Shown here: positions 1 through 5,332 of the stretch, piece after piece
How the letters are laid out: each line of letters opens with the position of its first letter
Position numbering within the stretch: the stretch's first letter is position 1
DNA from: Pseudomonadota bacterium
Lineage (GTDB): Bacteria > Pseudomonadota > Alphaproteobacteria > Rhizobiales > Segnochrobactraceae
Assembly (NCBI GenBank): GCA_023442215.1
Contig: JAEZMP010000022.1
Location: 1 to 6,947 of the forward strand
Direction: 5' to 3'
DNA: 6,947 nucleotides
Translations under genes and position numbers: made by a program
The notes under the pieces: model-generated
What the model was told of the DNA's origin: nothing
The model's input: only the letters and a program-made list of their open reading frames with translations
The model's database searches: none

Positions 1-1363
1 GTTCCGACGAGATCATCAGGACGGCGATGCCGGCTTCGGCGAGCGCCTGCATGATGCGGTAGATTTCCATCTTGGCGCCGACATCGACGCCGCGCGTCGG
101 CTCGTCGAGGATCAGCACGCGGCGGCAGGTCCGCGCCCAGCGGGCGACGATGACCTTCTGCTGGTTGCCGCCCGACATTACGGCGACGGGCGTTTCCGGC
201 CCCCGGCAGGCGATCTGATAGGAGGCGATCGCCTCGGCGGCGATGGCGCGTTCGGCGCCGCGATCGAGGAAGCCGCCGCGCGAGACGTCGCCGAGCGAGG
301 AGGCCGAGACGTTCGCCGCCACGTCCATCAGCATGGCGAGGCCCTGGCCCTTGCGGTCCTCGGTGACGAGGCCGATGCCGAGCGCGATGGCGCGGGCGGG
401 CGTCATGGCGTGGCGGGCGGTGCCGTCGATCACGACGGTGCCTTCCGACATCGCGAGGCCGCCGAAGATGGCAAGCGCGAGTTCGGTGCGGCCCGCGCCG
501 ACCATGCCGGAGAGGCCGGTGATCTCGCCGGCCCTGAGCGTGAGGTCGGCGCGGCGGACGCGGCCGGGGACCGAGATGCCGCGCGCTTCCAGCACCACCG
601 GGCGCGGCGCGGCGGGCGGCGGCCGCTTCGGCGGAAACAGCTCGCGCATGTCGCGCCCGACCATCAGCGCGATGAGCCGGTCGCGGTCGAGTTCGGCGAC
701 GCGGCGGGTCGCGACGTGGCGTCCGTCCTTCAGCACCGTCACGCGGTCGCAGTGGGCGAAGATCTCCTCCAGCCGGTGGGAGATGTAGACGATGGCGACG
801 CCCTGGCGGCGCAGTGCATGGAGGCGCTCGAACAGGAGATCGACCTCGCGCCCGGAAATCACCGCCGTCGGCTCGTCGAGGATCAGCACCTTGACGTCGT
901 GGACCAGCGCCTTGGCGATCTCCACCATCTGCTGGTCGGCGACGGAGAGTTCGCTGACCCGCGCCTCCGGGTCGATGTCGACGCCGAGACGGTGGAGGAG
1001 CGCCGCCGCCTCGCTGCGGGTGCGGCGATGGTCGACGAGGCCGAGCCGGCTGCGCCGCTCGTGGCCGAGGAAGATGTTCTCGGCGACCGTCAGGTGCGGG
1101 AACAGCACGAATTCCTGGTAGATGACGTGGATGCCGGCGGCCCTGGCCTCGCCGGGCGAGGTCCACGCCACGGGCTTGCCGTCGAGCGTCATCGCGCCCT
1201 CGTCCGGGCGGTAGACCCCGGCGATGACCTTGGTCAGCGTCGACTTGCCGGCGCCGTTCTCGCCGGCCAGCGCGTGGATCTCGCCCGCCGCGACGTCGAA
1301 CGACACGCCCTGCAGCGCCTGGACGCCGGGGAACCCCTTGGAAATGCCTGTGAGCGTCAGCAT
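1..1363 (-). CDS. Sugar ABC transporter ATP-binding protein, RbsA/XylG-like (3' end cut by window)
   Basis: This is the energising subunit of a carbohydrate importer. It is a cytoplasmic tandem ATPase that would pair with a membrane permease. The minus-strand frame is open from the ATG at 1363-1361 to the left edge, giving 454 residues. The family is usually about 500 residues, so roughly 50 are missing. The first cassette has Walker A GENGAGKST (34-42), Q-loop Q83, signature LSVADQQ (139-145), Walker B ending D163-E164 and switch H196. The second has the degenerate P-loop SGMVGAGRTE (285-294) normal for this family, signature SGGNQQK (397-403) and LDEPTRGVD (419-427). The start is supported by GAGG (1371-1374) seven bases upstream. 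It lies 111 bp downstream of the sugar-binding protein in the same direction, so the two are probably co-transcribed, with the permease expected off the left edge. Family assignment is firm. The transported sugar is unknown. Confidence 0.96.
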   Translation of the reverse strand, partial: MLTLTGISKGFPGVQALQGVSFDVAAGEIHALAGENGAGKSTLTKVIAGVYRPDEGAMTLDGKPVAWTSPGEARAAGIHVIYQEFVLFPHLTVAENIFLGHERRSRLGLVDHRRTRSEAAALLHRLGVDIDPEARVSELSVADQQMVEIAKALVHDVKVLILDEPTAVISGREVDLLFERLHALRRQGVAIVYISHRLEEIFAHCDRVTVLKDGRHVATRRVAELDRDRLIALMVGRDMRELFPPKRPPPAAPRPVVLEARGISVPGRVRRADLTLRAGEITGLSGMVGAGRTELALAIFGGLAMSEGTVVIDGTARHAMTPARAIALGIGLVTEDRKGQGLAMLMDVAANVSASSLGDVSRGGFLDRGAERAIAAEAIASYQIACRGPETPVAVMSGGNQQKVIVARWARTCRRVLILDEPTRGVDVGAKMEIYRIMQALAEAGIAVLMISSE

Positions 1364-1396
1364 GGCAACGCCTCGTCTCGTCGGTTTCGCGCTCGT

Positions 1397-1471
1397 GGGC
1401 GGCCGCCCGGGGTGATCCGGACGGCCGTCGTCGCGGGGCCGCTCAGGCGGCCGCCGCCGGCTCCGGCCGGC
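1397..1471 (-). promoter_or_regulatory. GC-rich hairpin cluster between sugar-binding protein and ATPase genes
   Basis: The 111-bp gap between the two transporter genes contains a perfect hairpin just after the binding-protein stop: GCCGGC (1456-1461), loop TCCG, GCCGGC (1466-1471). It also has two long palindromes, GGCGGCCGCC (1446-1455) and GGGCGGCCGCCC (1397-1408), which can fold alone or pair with each other. No U-tract follows, so this does not look like a simple intrinsic terminator. In other binding-protein-dependent operons, such as malE-malF, intercistronic stems protect the upstream message and lower downstream expression. A similar role here is inference. In DNA this GC-rich, self-complementary arms can also arise by chance. 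Confidence 0.4.
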
Positions 1472-1474
1472 CGA

Positions 1475-2611
1475 TCACTTCGGGTAGTCGACGGAGAAGG
1501 TCTTGGGATCGTAGCCCGGCCCCATGCCGCCGGTGACGAGCATGTCGGCGGGGCCGTCCTTCACCACCATCTCGTCGATGTAGACGTCGGGGCGGATCGA
1601 GGGCGTCTCGTCGCCGCGGGTGACCGCGATCTGGGAGTTGATCTCGGTGATGCACGGCACCTTGGCGCCGTCGAGCACCTTGAGCGCGGTTTCGATGGCC
1701 TGGCCGCCCATGGCCGGGGGATAGCCGACCTCCAGCATCGGCACCTTGTATTTCAGCGCCATCTGCAGCGGACCGTTGACGTCGGCCGTGGTGTGGGGTG
1801 GGATCTCGCCGGGCTTGAAGCCGGCCTCGAGGAACGCCTCGATGGAGCCGGGCGTCTGCAGGCCATGGGTCGAGAACACGCCGTTGATGTCCTTGCCGTA
1901 TTTGGCAATCACGGCCTGCATCGCCTGCTTGCCCTTCACCGGGCTCCAGTCGGAATAGACGGTGTCGAGGATCTTGATGTTCGGGTACTGGTCGAACACC
2001 TGCATGCCGGCGCGCACGCGCGCCTCGTTCGGGCTCGACCCGGCCTGGCCGCCGAGGATGACGACGTTGCCCTTGCCGTTGAGCTTCTCCACCAGCCACT
2101 GCGCCCACAGCCGGCCTTCCATGTTGTCGGAGGCCGTGACGAAGGTGACGAAATTGTCGGAGGCGATGCGGCGGTCCACCATCACGACCGGAATGCCCTG
2201 CTTCATCACCCGGCTGACGGCGGGATCGAGCGCCTTCTCGGTGTTGGCGGAAACGATCAGGAGGTCGACGCCGCGCGAGACCAGGTCCTGGATGTCGGCG
2301 ATCTGCTTGGCATCGTCGTGGCCGGCATCGGTGATCAGGAGCTTGCCGATCTTGTCCTTGTGCTCGGCAGCGGCCTTTTCGAGCGAATGCAGCGCCACCA
2401 CGCGCCAGCTGTCCCCGAGGCCGGCATTCGAGAAGCCGATGGTGTAGGGACCGGCCTTCTTGTACTGGCTTGTATCCTTGAAGCAGACTTCGGCAGACGG
2501 ATTGAACAGGAACGTGCGAGGCGCGCCCTTGTACCAATCCGCTGAAGCAATGCTCGTTCCCATGGCGAGAGCGACGGCGGCACAGGAAATAATGGACAGT
2601 TTAGTCCGCAT
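1475..2611 (-). CDS. Periplasmic sugar-binding protein of ABC transporter (type I, Peripla_BP_4-like)
   Basis: This is the exported ligand-binding component of a carbohydrate ABC importer, 378 residues. Residues 1-24 form a Sec signal peptide with a basic N-terminus, a hydrophobic core and an ASA cleavage site before D25. The mature protein begins with about 30 residues not found in short RbsB-type proteins, then enters the first strand and binding loop (YTIGFSNAGLGDSWR, 56-70). VDRR (145-148) matches the Asp-Arg pair that binds sugar hydroxyls in RbsB, and D277 or N279 in ADVNG fits the later ligand Asp/Asn position. At 378 residues it is longer than RbsB (about 300), with extensions at both ends. 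Two mature cysteines, C43 and C320, could form a disulfide. The ATG at 2611 is fixed by the signal peptide and by AAGGGAGG five bases upstream. It is the first gene of the leftward transporter operon. The ligand is not identifiable. Confidence 0.95.
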   Translation of the reverse strand: MRTKLSIISCAAVALAMGTSIASADWYKGAPRTFLFNPSAEVCFKDTSQYKKAGPYTIGFSNAGLGDSWRVVALHSLEKAAAEHKDKIGKLLITDAGHDDAKQIADIQDLVSRGVDLLIVSANTEKALDPAVSRVMKQGIPVVMVDRRIASDNFVTFVTASDNMEGRLWAQWLVEKLNGKGNVVILGGQAGSSPNEARVRAGMQVFDQYPNIKILDTVYSDWSPVKGKQAMQAVIAKYGKDINGVFSTHGLQTPGSIEAFLEAGFKPGEIPPHTTADVNGPLQMALKYKVPMLEVGYPPAMGGQAIETALKVLDGAKVPCITEINSQIAVTRGDETPSIRPDVYIDEMVVKDGPADMLVTGGMGPGYDPKTFSVDYPK

Positions 2612-2616
2612 CTATT

Positions 2617-2640
2617 CCTCCCTTGAAATCGGCAAGGAGG
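2617..2640 (-). promoter_or_regulatory. Shine-Dalgarno of sugar-binding protein gene inside a stem-loop
   Basis: In the minus-strand message, CCUCCUUG (2640-2633) can pair with CAAGGGAGG (2625-2617). The stem has eight base pairs, one bulged G and a seven-base loop. The right arm contains the whole Shine-Dalgarno AAGGGAGG, and the start codon follows five bases later. Folding would hide the ribosome-binding site, a geometry seen in translational riboswitches, RNA thermometers and protein- or sRNA-controlled leaders. The inverted repeat is directly visible. Its regulatory role is inference. An alternative reading is that the plus-strand AAGGAGG (2634-2640) is a ribosome-binding site for a divergent small ORF, which would create the complementarity by coincidence. 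Confidence 0.5.
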
Positions 2641-2658
2641 AAATCGCGCATGAAGGAT

Positions 2659-2679
2659 CGGCCCGTGGATACACGGCCG
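2659..2679. repeat. Stem-loop with GATA loop in the sugar-binding protein leader
   Basis: CCGTG (2663-2667), loop GATA and CACGG (2672-2676) form a perfect five-pair stem. Allowing the single bulged C at 2662, it extends by CGG (2659-2661) with CCG (2677-2679) to eight pairs. It lies about 50-70 bases upstream of the binding-protein ATG, just beyond the stem that hides its Shine-Dalgarno. It could be part of a folded leader if the minus-strand transcript starts further upstream. Confidence 0.35.
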
Positions 2680-2726
2680 TCAGCCCCTCTCGCAGCATTT
2701 CCTCTCGGGAGCCTCTTGTGGGCTCT

Positions 2727-2757
2727 GGTCGCGAAGCCTAGCGACCGCGGGCTTCGC
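2727..2757. repeat. Overlapping, mutually exclusive inverted repeats in divergent region
   Basis: GCGAAGCC (2731-2738) and GGCTTCGC (2750-2757) form a perfect eight-base inverted repeat with an 11-base loop. GGTCGC (2727-2732) and GCGACC (2741-2746) form a six-base inverted repeat that shares bases 2731-2732 and uses the loop of the first. Both stems cannot form together. They may be operator half-sites for a dimeric regulator or, if transcribed, alternative leader folds. The sequence alone does not distinguish these. Confidence 0.4.
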
Positions 2758-2786
2758 CGCAATCGCGAAAATATTCATTCTGAACA

Positions 2787-2819
2787 AGTTGCCTTGCCAC
2801 CGGGGCGCCGCGGGCAACT
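2787..2819. repeat. Seven-base inverted repeat, possible operator near dehydrogenase promoter
   Basis: AGTTGCC (2787-2793) and GGCAACT (2813-2819) are perfect inverted copies separated by 19 bases. The half-site centres are 26 bases apart, which is between two and three helical turns. The repeat flanks the weak TTGCCA candidate -35 of the plus strand. It could be an operator for the dehydrogenase or for both divergent units. No regulator can be assigned. Confidence 0.35.
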
Positions 2820-2867
2820 AGTCTCCGGCCAGAACCGTCCCGCCGGTCCGTGGGCCGCCGGAAATCC

Positions 2868-2890
2868 GGAGACTTGGTACGGAGACTTGG
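2868..2890 (+). repeat. Duplicated ribosome-binding-site segment before dehydrogenase
   Basis: GGAGACTTGG occurs twice (2868-2877 and 2881-2890), separated by TAC. The second GGAG sits seven bases before the GTG at 2892, good spacing for initiation. The upstream in-frame GTG at 2850 has no Shine-Dalgarno. This is the main reason for choosing the shorter dehydrogenase. The duplication gives two GGAG motifs in tandem and looks like a small slippage event. Confidence 0.6.
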
Positions 2891-2891
2891 C

Positions 2892-3857
2892 GTGAAGCGT
2901 GCAACCACCCGGGTCGCGACAAGGCGGCTGCCCGATCGACATATCGGCTGGATCGGCGTCGGCAAGATGGGCGCCCGGATGTGCCGCCGCGCGCTGGCGG
3001 CCGGCTACCGGCTGACCGTGCTCGAGCCCGTGGTGGAGAACCGGGCGATCGTGGTCGCGCGCGGAGCAGGATTCGCCTCCACCGCCGCCGAACTCTGCGA
3101 TCGCGCCCGGGTGATCGTGCTGACGATTCCCGACGATTCAGTGCTGCGGGAGGTGGTGCTCGGGCCGGACGGCCTCTGCGCCCACGTCGCGCCCGGCGAT
3201 ATCGTGGTCGACATGAGCACCGTGTCGCCGCGCCTCTCGGCGGAGGTGGCCGACGCGCTCGGCGGGGCGGGCGCGGCGTTCGTCCGCGCGCCTGTCTCCG
3301 GCAGCACCCAGCTTGCGAGCGACGGCCAGCTGACGATCCTGCTGTCCGGTCCGCCGGAGGCGGTGCGCGCAGTGGAACCGCTGCTCGCCACGCTTTCCAC
3401 CCGCCGGCTCTATCTCGGTGCCGGCGAGGAAGCGCGCTACATGAAGTTCGTTTTGAATATTCTGGCCGGCTCGACGGCGGCGGTGCTGTCGGAGGCGCTG
3501 ATGTTCGGGCGCAAGGGCGGGCTTTCCACCCGCGCGATGCTGGACGTGATCGCCGACAGCATCGTCGCCTCGCCGCTGATCGAGGGCAAACGCGACATGC
3601 TGCTCGCACGGGATTTCGATCCGGCCTTCTCGATCCAGCAGATGATCACCGATTTCGACCTCGTGGCCGACACGGCGCGGGCCGTCCGCGCGCCGATGAT
3701 GATCGCCGGCCTCATCCGGCAGCAATTCGAACTCGCCCGGGCCGCCGGCGACGGCGAGCGCGACTATTTCGGCCTTCTCGAGCAGTTCGAGCGGATGGCG
3801 GGCCTTTCCCCCGAGGCCCCCGACGAGGTCGACGACACCCTGCCGGAGACCGGCTGA
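2892..3857 (+). CDS. NAD-dependent beta-hydroxyacid dehydrogenase, 3-hydroxyisobutyrate dehydrogenase-like
   Basis: This is a cytoplasmic oxidoreductase of 321 residues that would interconvert a beta-hydroxyacid and its semialdehyde or keto form. The Rossmann motif GVGKMG is at 22-27. E45 ends the second strand (TVLEP), and an acid there favours NAD over NADP. The substrate loop APVSGS (133-138) precedes the conserved A..GQLTILLSG. The catalytic lysine is K185 in YMKFVLN, with N189 matching the second Asn of the usual K..NN motif. Two family residues differ: the first Asn is L188, and the Lys of the C-terminal KD motif is T253 in MITDFDL. GTG 2892 is preferred because GGAG lies seven bases upstream. 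GTG 2850 would add 14 residues without a ribosome-binding site. The gene diverges from the sugar importer, so it may act on a related metabolite. The exact substrate (hydroxyisobutyrate, tartronate semialdehyde or other) is not determined. Confidence 0.9.
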   Translation: MKRATTRVATRRLPDRHIGWIGVGKMGARMCRRALAAGYRLTVLEPVVENRAIVVARGAGFASTAAELCDRARVIVLTIPDDSVLREVVLGPDGLCAHVAPGDIVVDMSTVSPRLSAEVADALGGAGAAFVRAPVSGSTQLASDGQLTILLSGPPEAVRAVEPLLATLSTRRLYLGAGEEARYMKFVLNILAGSTAAVLSEALMFGRKGGLSTRAMLDVIADSIVASPLIEGKRDMLLARDFDPAFSIQQMITDFDLVADTARAVRAPMMIAGLIRQQFELARAAGDGERDYFGLLEQFERMAGLSPEAPDEVDDTLPETG

Positions 3858-3865
3858 CGGCCACC

Positions 3866-3907
3866 GCCAAGACCCGGCCGCCAAGACCCGGCCGCCAAGA
3901 CCCGGCC
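3866..3907. repeat. Three exact tandem copies of a 14-bp unit
   Basis: The unit GCCAAGACCCGGCC occurs three times without a mismatch (3866-3879, 3880-3893, 3894-3907), starting nine bases after the dehydrogenase stop. Fourteen is not a multiple of three, so this is not a coding repeat. Each junction creates the palindrome CGGCCG, and neighbouring copies can pair into hairpins with eight-base loops. It is probably a slippage-prone microsatellite. It may also contribute to transcription termination after the dehydrogenase. Confidence 0.85.
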
Positions 3908-3922
3908 GCCGGAGGGCAGACT

Positions 3923-3941
3923 GCCGCTCTCCCGCAGCGGC
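3923..3941 (+). terminator. Possible stem-loop after dehydrogenase
   Basis: GCCGCT (3923-3928), a seven-base loop and AGCGGC (3936-3941) form a GC-rich stem about 65 bases downstream of the dehydrogenase stop. With one bulge it extends by CT/AG. There is no T-tract behind it, so if it terminates transcription it is not a canonical intrinsic terminator. It lies in the 152-bp gap before the diguanylate cyclase, which otherwise shows only the tandem repeat and no clear promoter. Confidence 0.25.
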
Positions 3942-4009
3942 CAGGATGTAGCATCGGAGAGAATACAGCTTCCGCGTTATGACGGCGCGGCGTATCGTGC
4001 CGTCGGAGG

Positions 4010-5140
4010 ATGACCGCGGGCGAGGTGAACCCGCGGCCGAGGCACAGTCAAGACGCGGAAAGACCGGCTATCATGCTCGACCCTGCAAGGGGATCGTCCG
4101 CTTCCCGGCACGAGCTCGCCAGCTTCAGGCGCCGCTTTCTGATCACGGTCCTTGGGGCGGCCACCGCGTGGTCTGCCGTCATGATCACGGCCTGCACGAT
4201 GGGCTGGCTCTCGGTCGGACGGCTGCAGGGATACAACAACATCGCGTTCTTCTGCCTGACCGCGGGGCTGCTGCTTATGGTCTGGCGGTGGCCCGGAACG
4301 ACCCGGCCCGCCGCCATCGCGTTCTGCACCGGAGGGCTATGTCTTGTCGTCGCCGCGCAGTTTCTGGTGCCGGAGGACCCGCTGAGGATGATGCTGTTCT
4401 TCCCCGGGATCGGCGTGATCTTCCTCATGCTCGGCGCCCACGCCGCATGGGCCGCGACCGCAGTCGCCGTCGCCGCGTTCTGCACGGCCGTGGCGGGCGG
4501 CTACATCGCGACGACGGCGACCGGCGTCAGCACATTCATCATTTCGCTCTTCTTGACCGGGCTGTTCTTCAACACGTTCCGCGTTCAGGCGGTCAGGGCG
4601 CTGGAGACCATCGCCGCGCAGAACGAGGCGCTCAGCGCAGCCGCCCGGCGCGATCCGCTGACGAGCCTGCCGAACCTGCGCGCGTTCCGCGATGCGGTTG
4701 AAGCCGAGACCACCGCGCCGGACGGCAGCGGCCCGCTCGCCATCGCCTTCGTCGACGTCGATTTCTTCAAGGCGATCAACGACCGCTACGGCCATGCCGA
4801 GGGCGACGCGGTGCTGGTGGCCGTGGCGGGGGCCCTGAGGGACGCGCTGCGCGCCGGCGACACCGCCGCCCGCATCGGCGGGGAAGAATTCGCGGTGCTG
4901 CTGCCGGCAACGGATATCGCGACCGCGGTCGCCGTCGCGGAACAACTACGTGCCGCCGTGCAGAAGACGGCGGTGACGATCGCGGGCGAAATCGTGCGCG
5001 TGACGGTGTCGGTGGGCGTGGCGCCCTCGCGGCCGCCGCACGCGACGGTGGATGCCGTGCTGCGCGCCGCCGATCTCGCGATGTATGTCGCCAAGGCCCA
5101 GGGGCGCAACCGCGTCATCCCCGCCCCGCTCGGCGGATAG
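4010..5140 (+). CDS. Membrane-bound diguanylate cyclase (GGDEF domain)
   Basis: This is an inner-membrane enzyme that makes cyclic di-GMP from two GTP. It has 376 residues if started at ATG 4010. Six hydrophobic segments lie at about 42-65, 78-94, 100-120, 126-142, 145-166 and 170-190. A short helical linker follows, then a GGDEF domain beginning DPLTSLPNLRAF (215-226). Metal-binding D249 is in FVDVDFFK, N257 and D266 match the guanine contacts in ND..GH..GD, and the active loop is GGEEF (290-294). RAGD (281-284), five residues before GGEEF, is the RxxD inhibitory site, so product feedback is predicted. No HAMP, PAS or EAL domain is seen, so the sensor is the membrane region. The start is uncertain: GGAGG directly abuts ATG 4010, too close for good initiation. 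ATG 4073 (residue 22) has GGAAAG ten bases upstream and would remove only a polar tail. No functional link to its neighbours is evident. Confidence 0.94.
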   Translation: MTAGEVNPRPRHSQDAERPAIMLDPARGSSASRHELASFRRRFLITVLGAATAWSAVMITACTMGWLSVGRLQGYNNIAFFCLTAGLLLMVWRWPGTTRPAAIAFCTGGLCLVVAAQFLVPEDPLRMMLFFPGIGVIFLMLGAHAAWAATAVAVAAFCTAVAGGYIATTATGVSTFIISLFLTGLFFNTFRVQAVRALETIAAQNEALSAAARRDPLTSLPNLRAFRDAVEAETTAPDGSGPLAIAFVDVDFFKAINDRYGHAEGDAVLVAVAGALRDALRAGDTAARIGGEEFAVLLPATDIATAVAVAEQLRAAVQKTAVTIAGEIVRVTVSVGVAPSRPPHATVDAVLRAADLAMYVAKAQGRNRVIPAPLGG

Positions 5141-5185
5141 CATTTCGCCCGCCGGGGCCCACGGACGGCGCGGTGGCGGACGAAA

Positions 5186-5320
5186 AAAGGCGGCCGGGAT
5201 GCGGTGCCGCCCCGTGCATCCTCCCCCGCGTATTTCGCATCGCGGCAGCTCGTTTGCTGACCGGAGGGTGGCCGCCTTTCAGCACCTGTCACGCCGTCAC
5301 CGCTGCCGGGCAAGGCGGCC
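5186..5320 (-). terminator. Three-arm inverted repeat between convergent genes, likely terminator region
   Basis: AAGGCGGCC occurs at 5187-5195 and 5312-5320, and its complement GGCCGCCTT lies between them at 5270-5278. The left and middle arms match over ten bases (5186-5195 with 5270-5279). The middle and right arms match over nine. In the minus-strand transcript downstream of the regulator, the middle/left stem would be followed by six U (5188-5183), like an intrinsic terminator but with an unusually long 74-base interior. That interior holds a smaller stem, GGATGC (5197-5202) with GCATCC (5216-5221). Because the middle arm can pair with only one partner, two folds are mutually exclusive. 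The 192-bp gap holds no gene that I can support. Confidence 0.45.
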
Positions 5321-5332
5321 GAACTGGGCGGG

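Larger units (their letters stand above)
2641..2891. promoter_or_regulatory. Divergent control region between transporter operon and dehydrogenase
   Basis: This stretch separates the leftward sugar-binding protein gene from the rightward dehydrogenase and should hold both promoters. The only AT-richer patch is about 2761-2790. Plus-strand TTGCCA (2794-2799) followed by an ACTAGT-like segment 17 bases later, and minus-strand TTGTTC near 2788-2783, are possible but weak promoter elements. I cannot assign a firm -35/-10 pair on either strand. Several inverted repeats (listed separately) occupy the region. A plus-strand frame of 81 codons runs from ATG 2650 to a TGA overlapping the dehydrogenase GTG, but its codon use is unlike the neighbouring genes. 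Confidence 0.55.

Noticed and set aside
1443..2537. Minus-strand 364-codon frame overlapping the sugar-binding protein
   Set aside because: It is the binding-protein gene read in another frame: Arg/Pro/Gly-rich, with no motifs and no ribosome-binding site. The 378-residue frame has a signal peptide and ligand-binding residues.
410..2545. Very long plus-strand open frame (711 codons) antisense to the transporter genes
   Set aside because: It runs across the ATPase, the intergenic gap and the binding protein in antisense. Its product is a low-complexity mix rich in Asp, His, Val, Gly and Arg with no domain. Such frames are expected opposite strongly GC3-biased genes, whereas both minus-strand products show complete family motifs.
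2850..2891. Longer dehydrogenase starting at GTG 2850
   Set aside because: There is no Shine-Dalgarno upstream, and the added 14 residues are basic and outside the Rossmann fold. GTG 2892 has GGAG at seven bases.
3138..3884. Minus-strand frame opposite the dehydrogenase
   Set aside because: The translation is Arg/His/Ala-rich without motifs, while the plus strand encodes a complete Rossmann dehydrogenase.
3866..3907. Tandem repeat considered as a CRISPR array
   Set aside because: The 14-bp units are contiguous with no spacers, and no cas genes are visible.
3979..4701. Plus-strand 240-codon frame overlapping the start of the cyclase
   Set aside because: It is an out-of-frame reading of the membrane part of the cyclase, rich in Arg and His, and lacks the hydrophobic segments seen in the correct frame.
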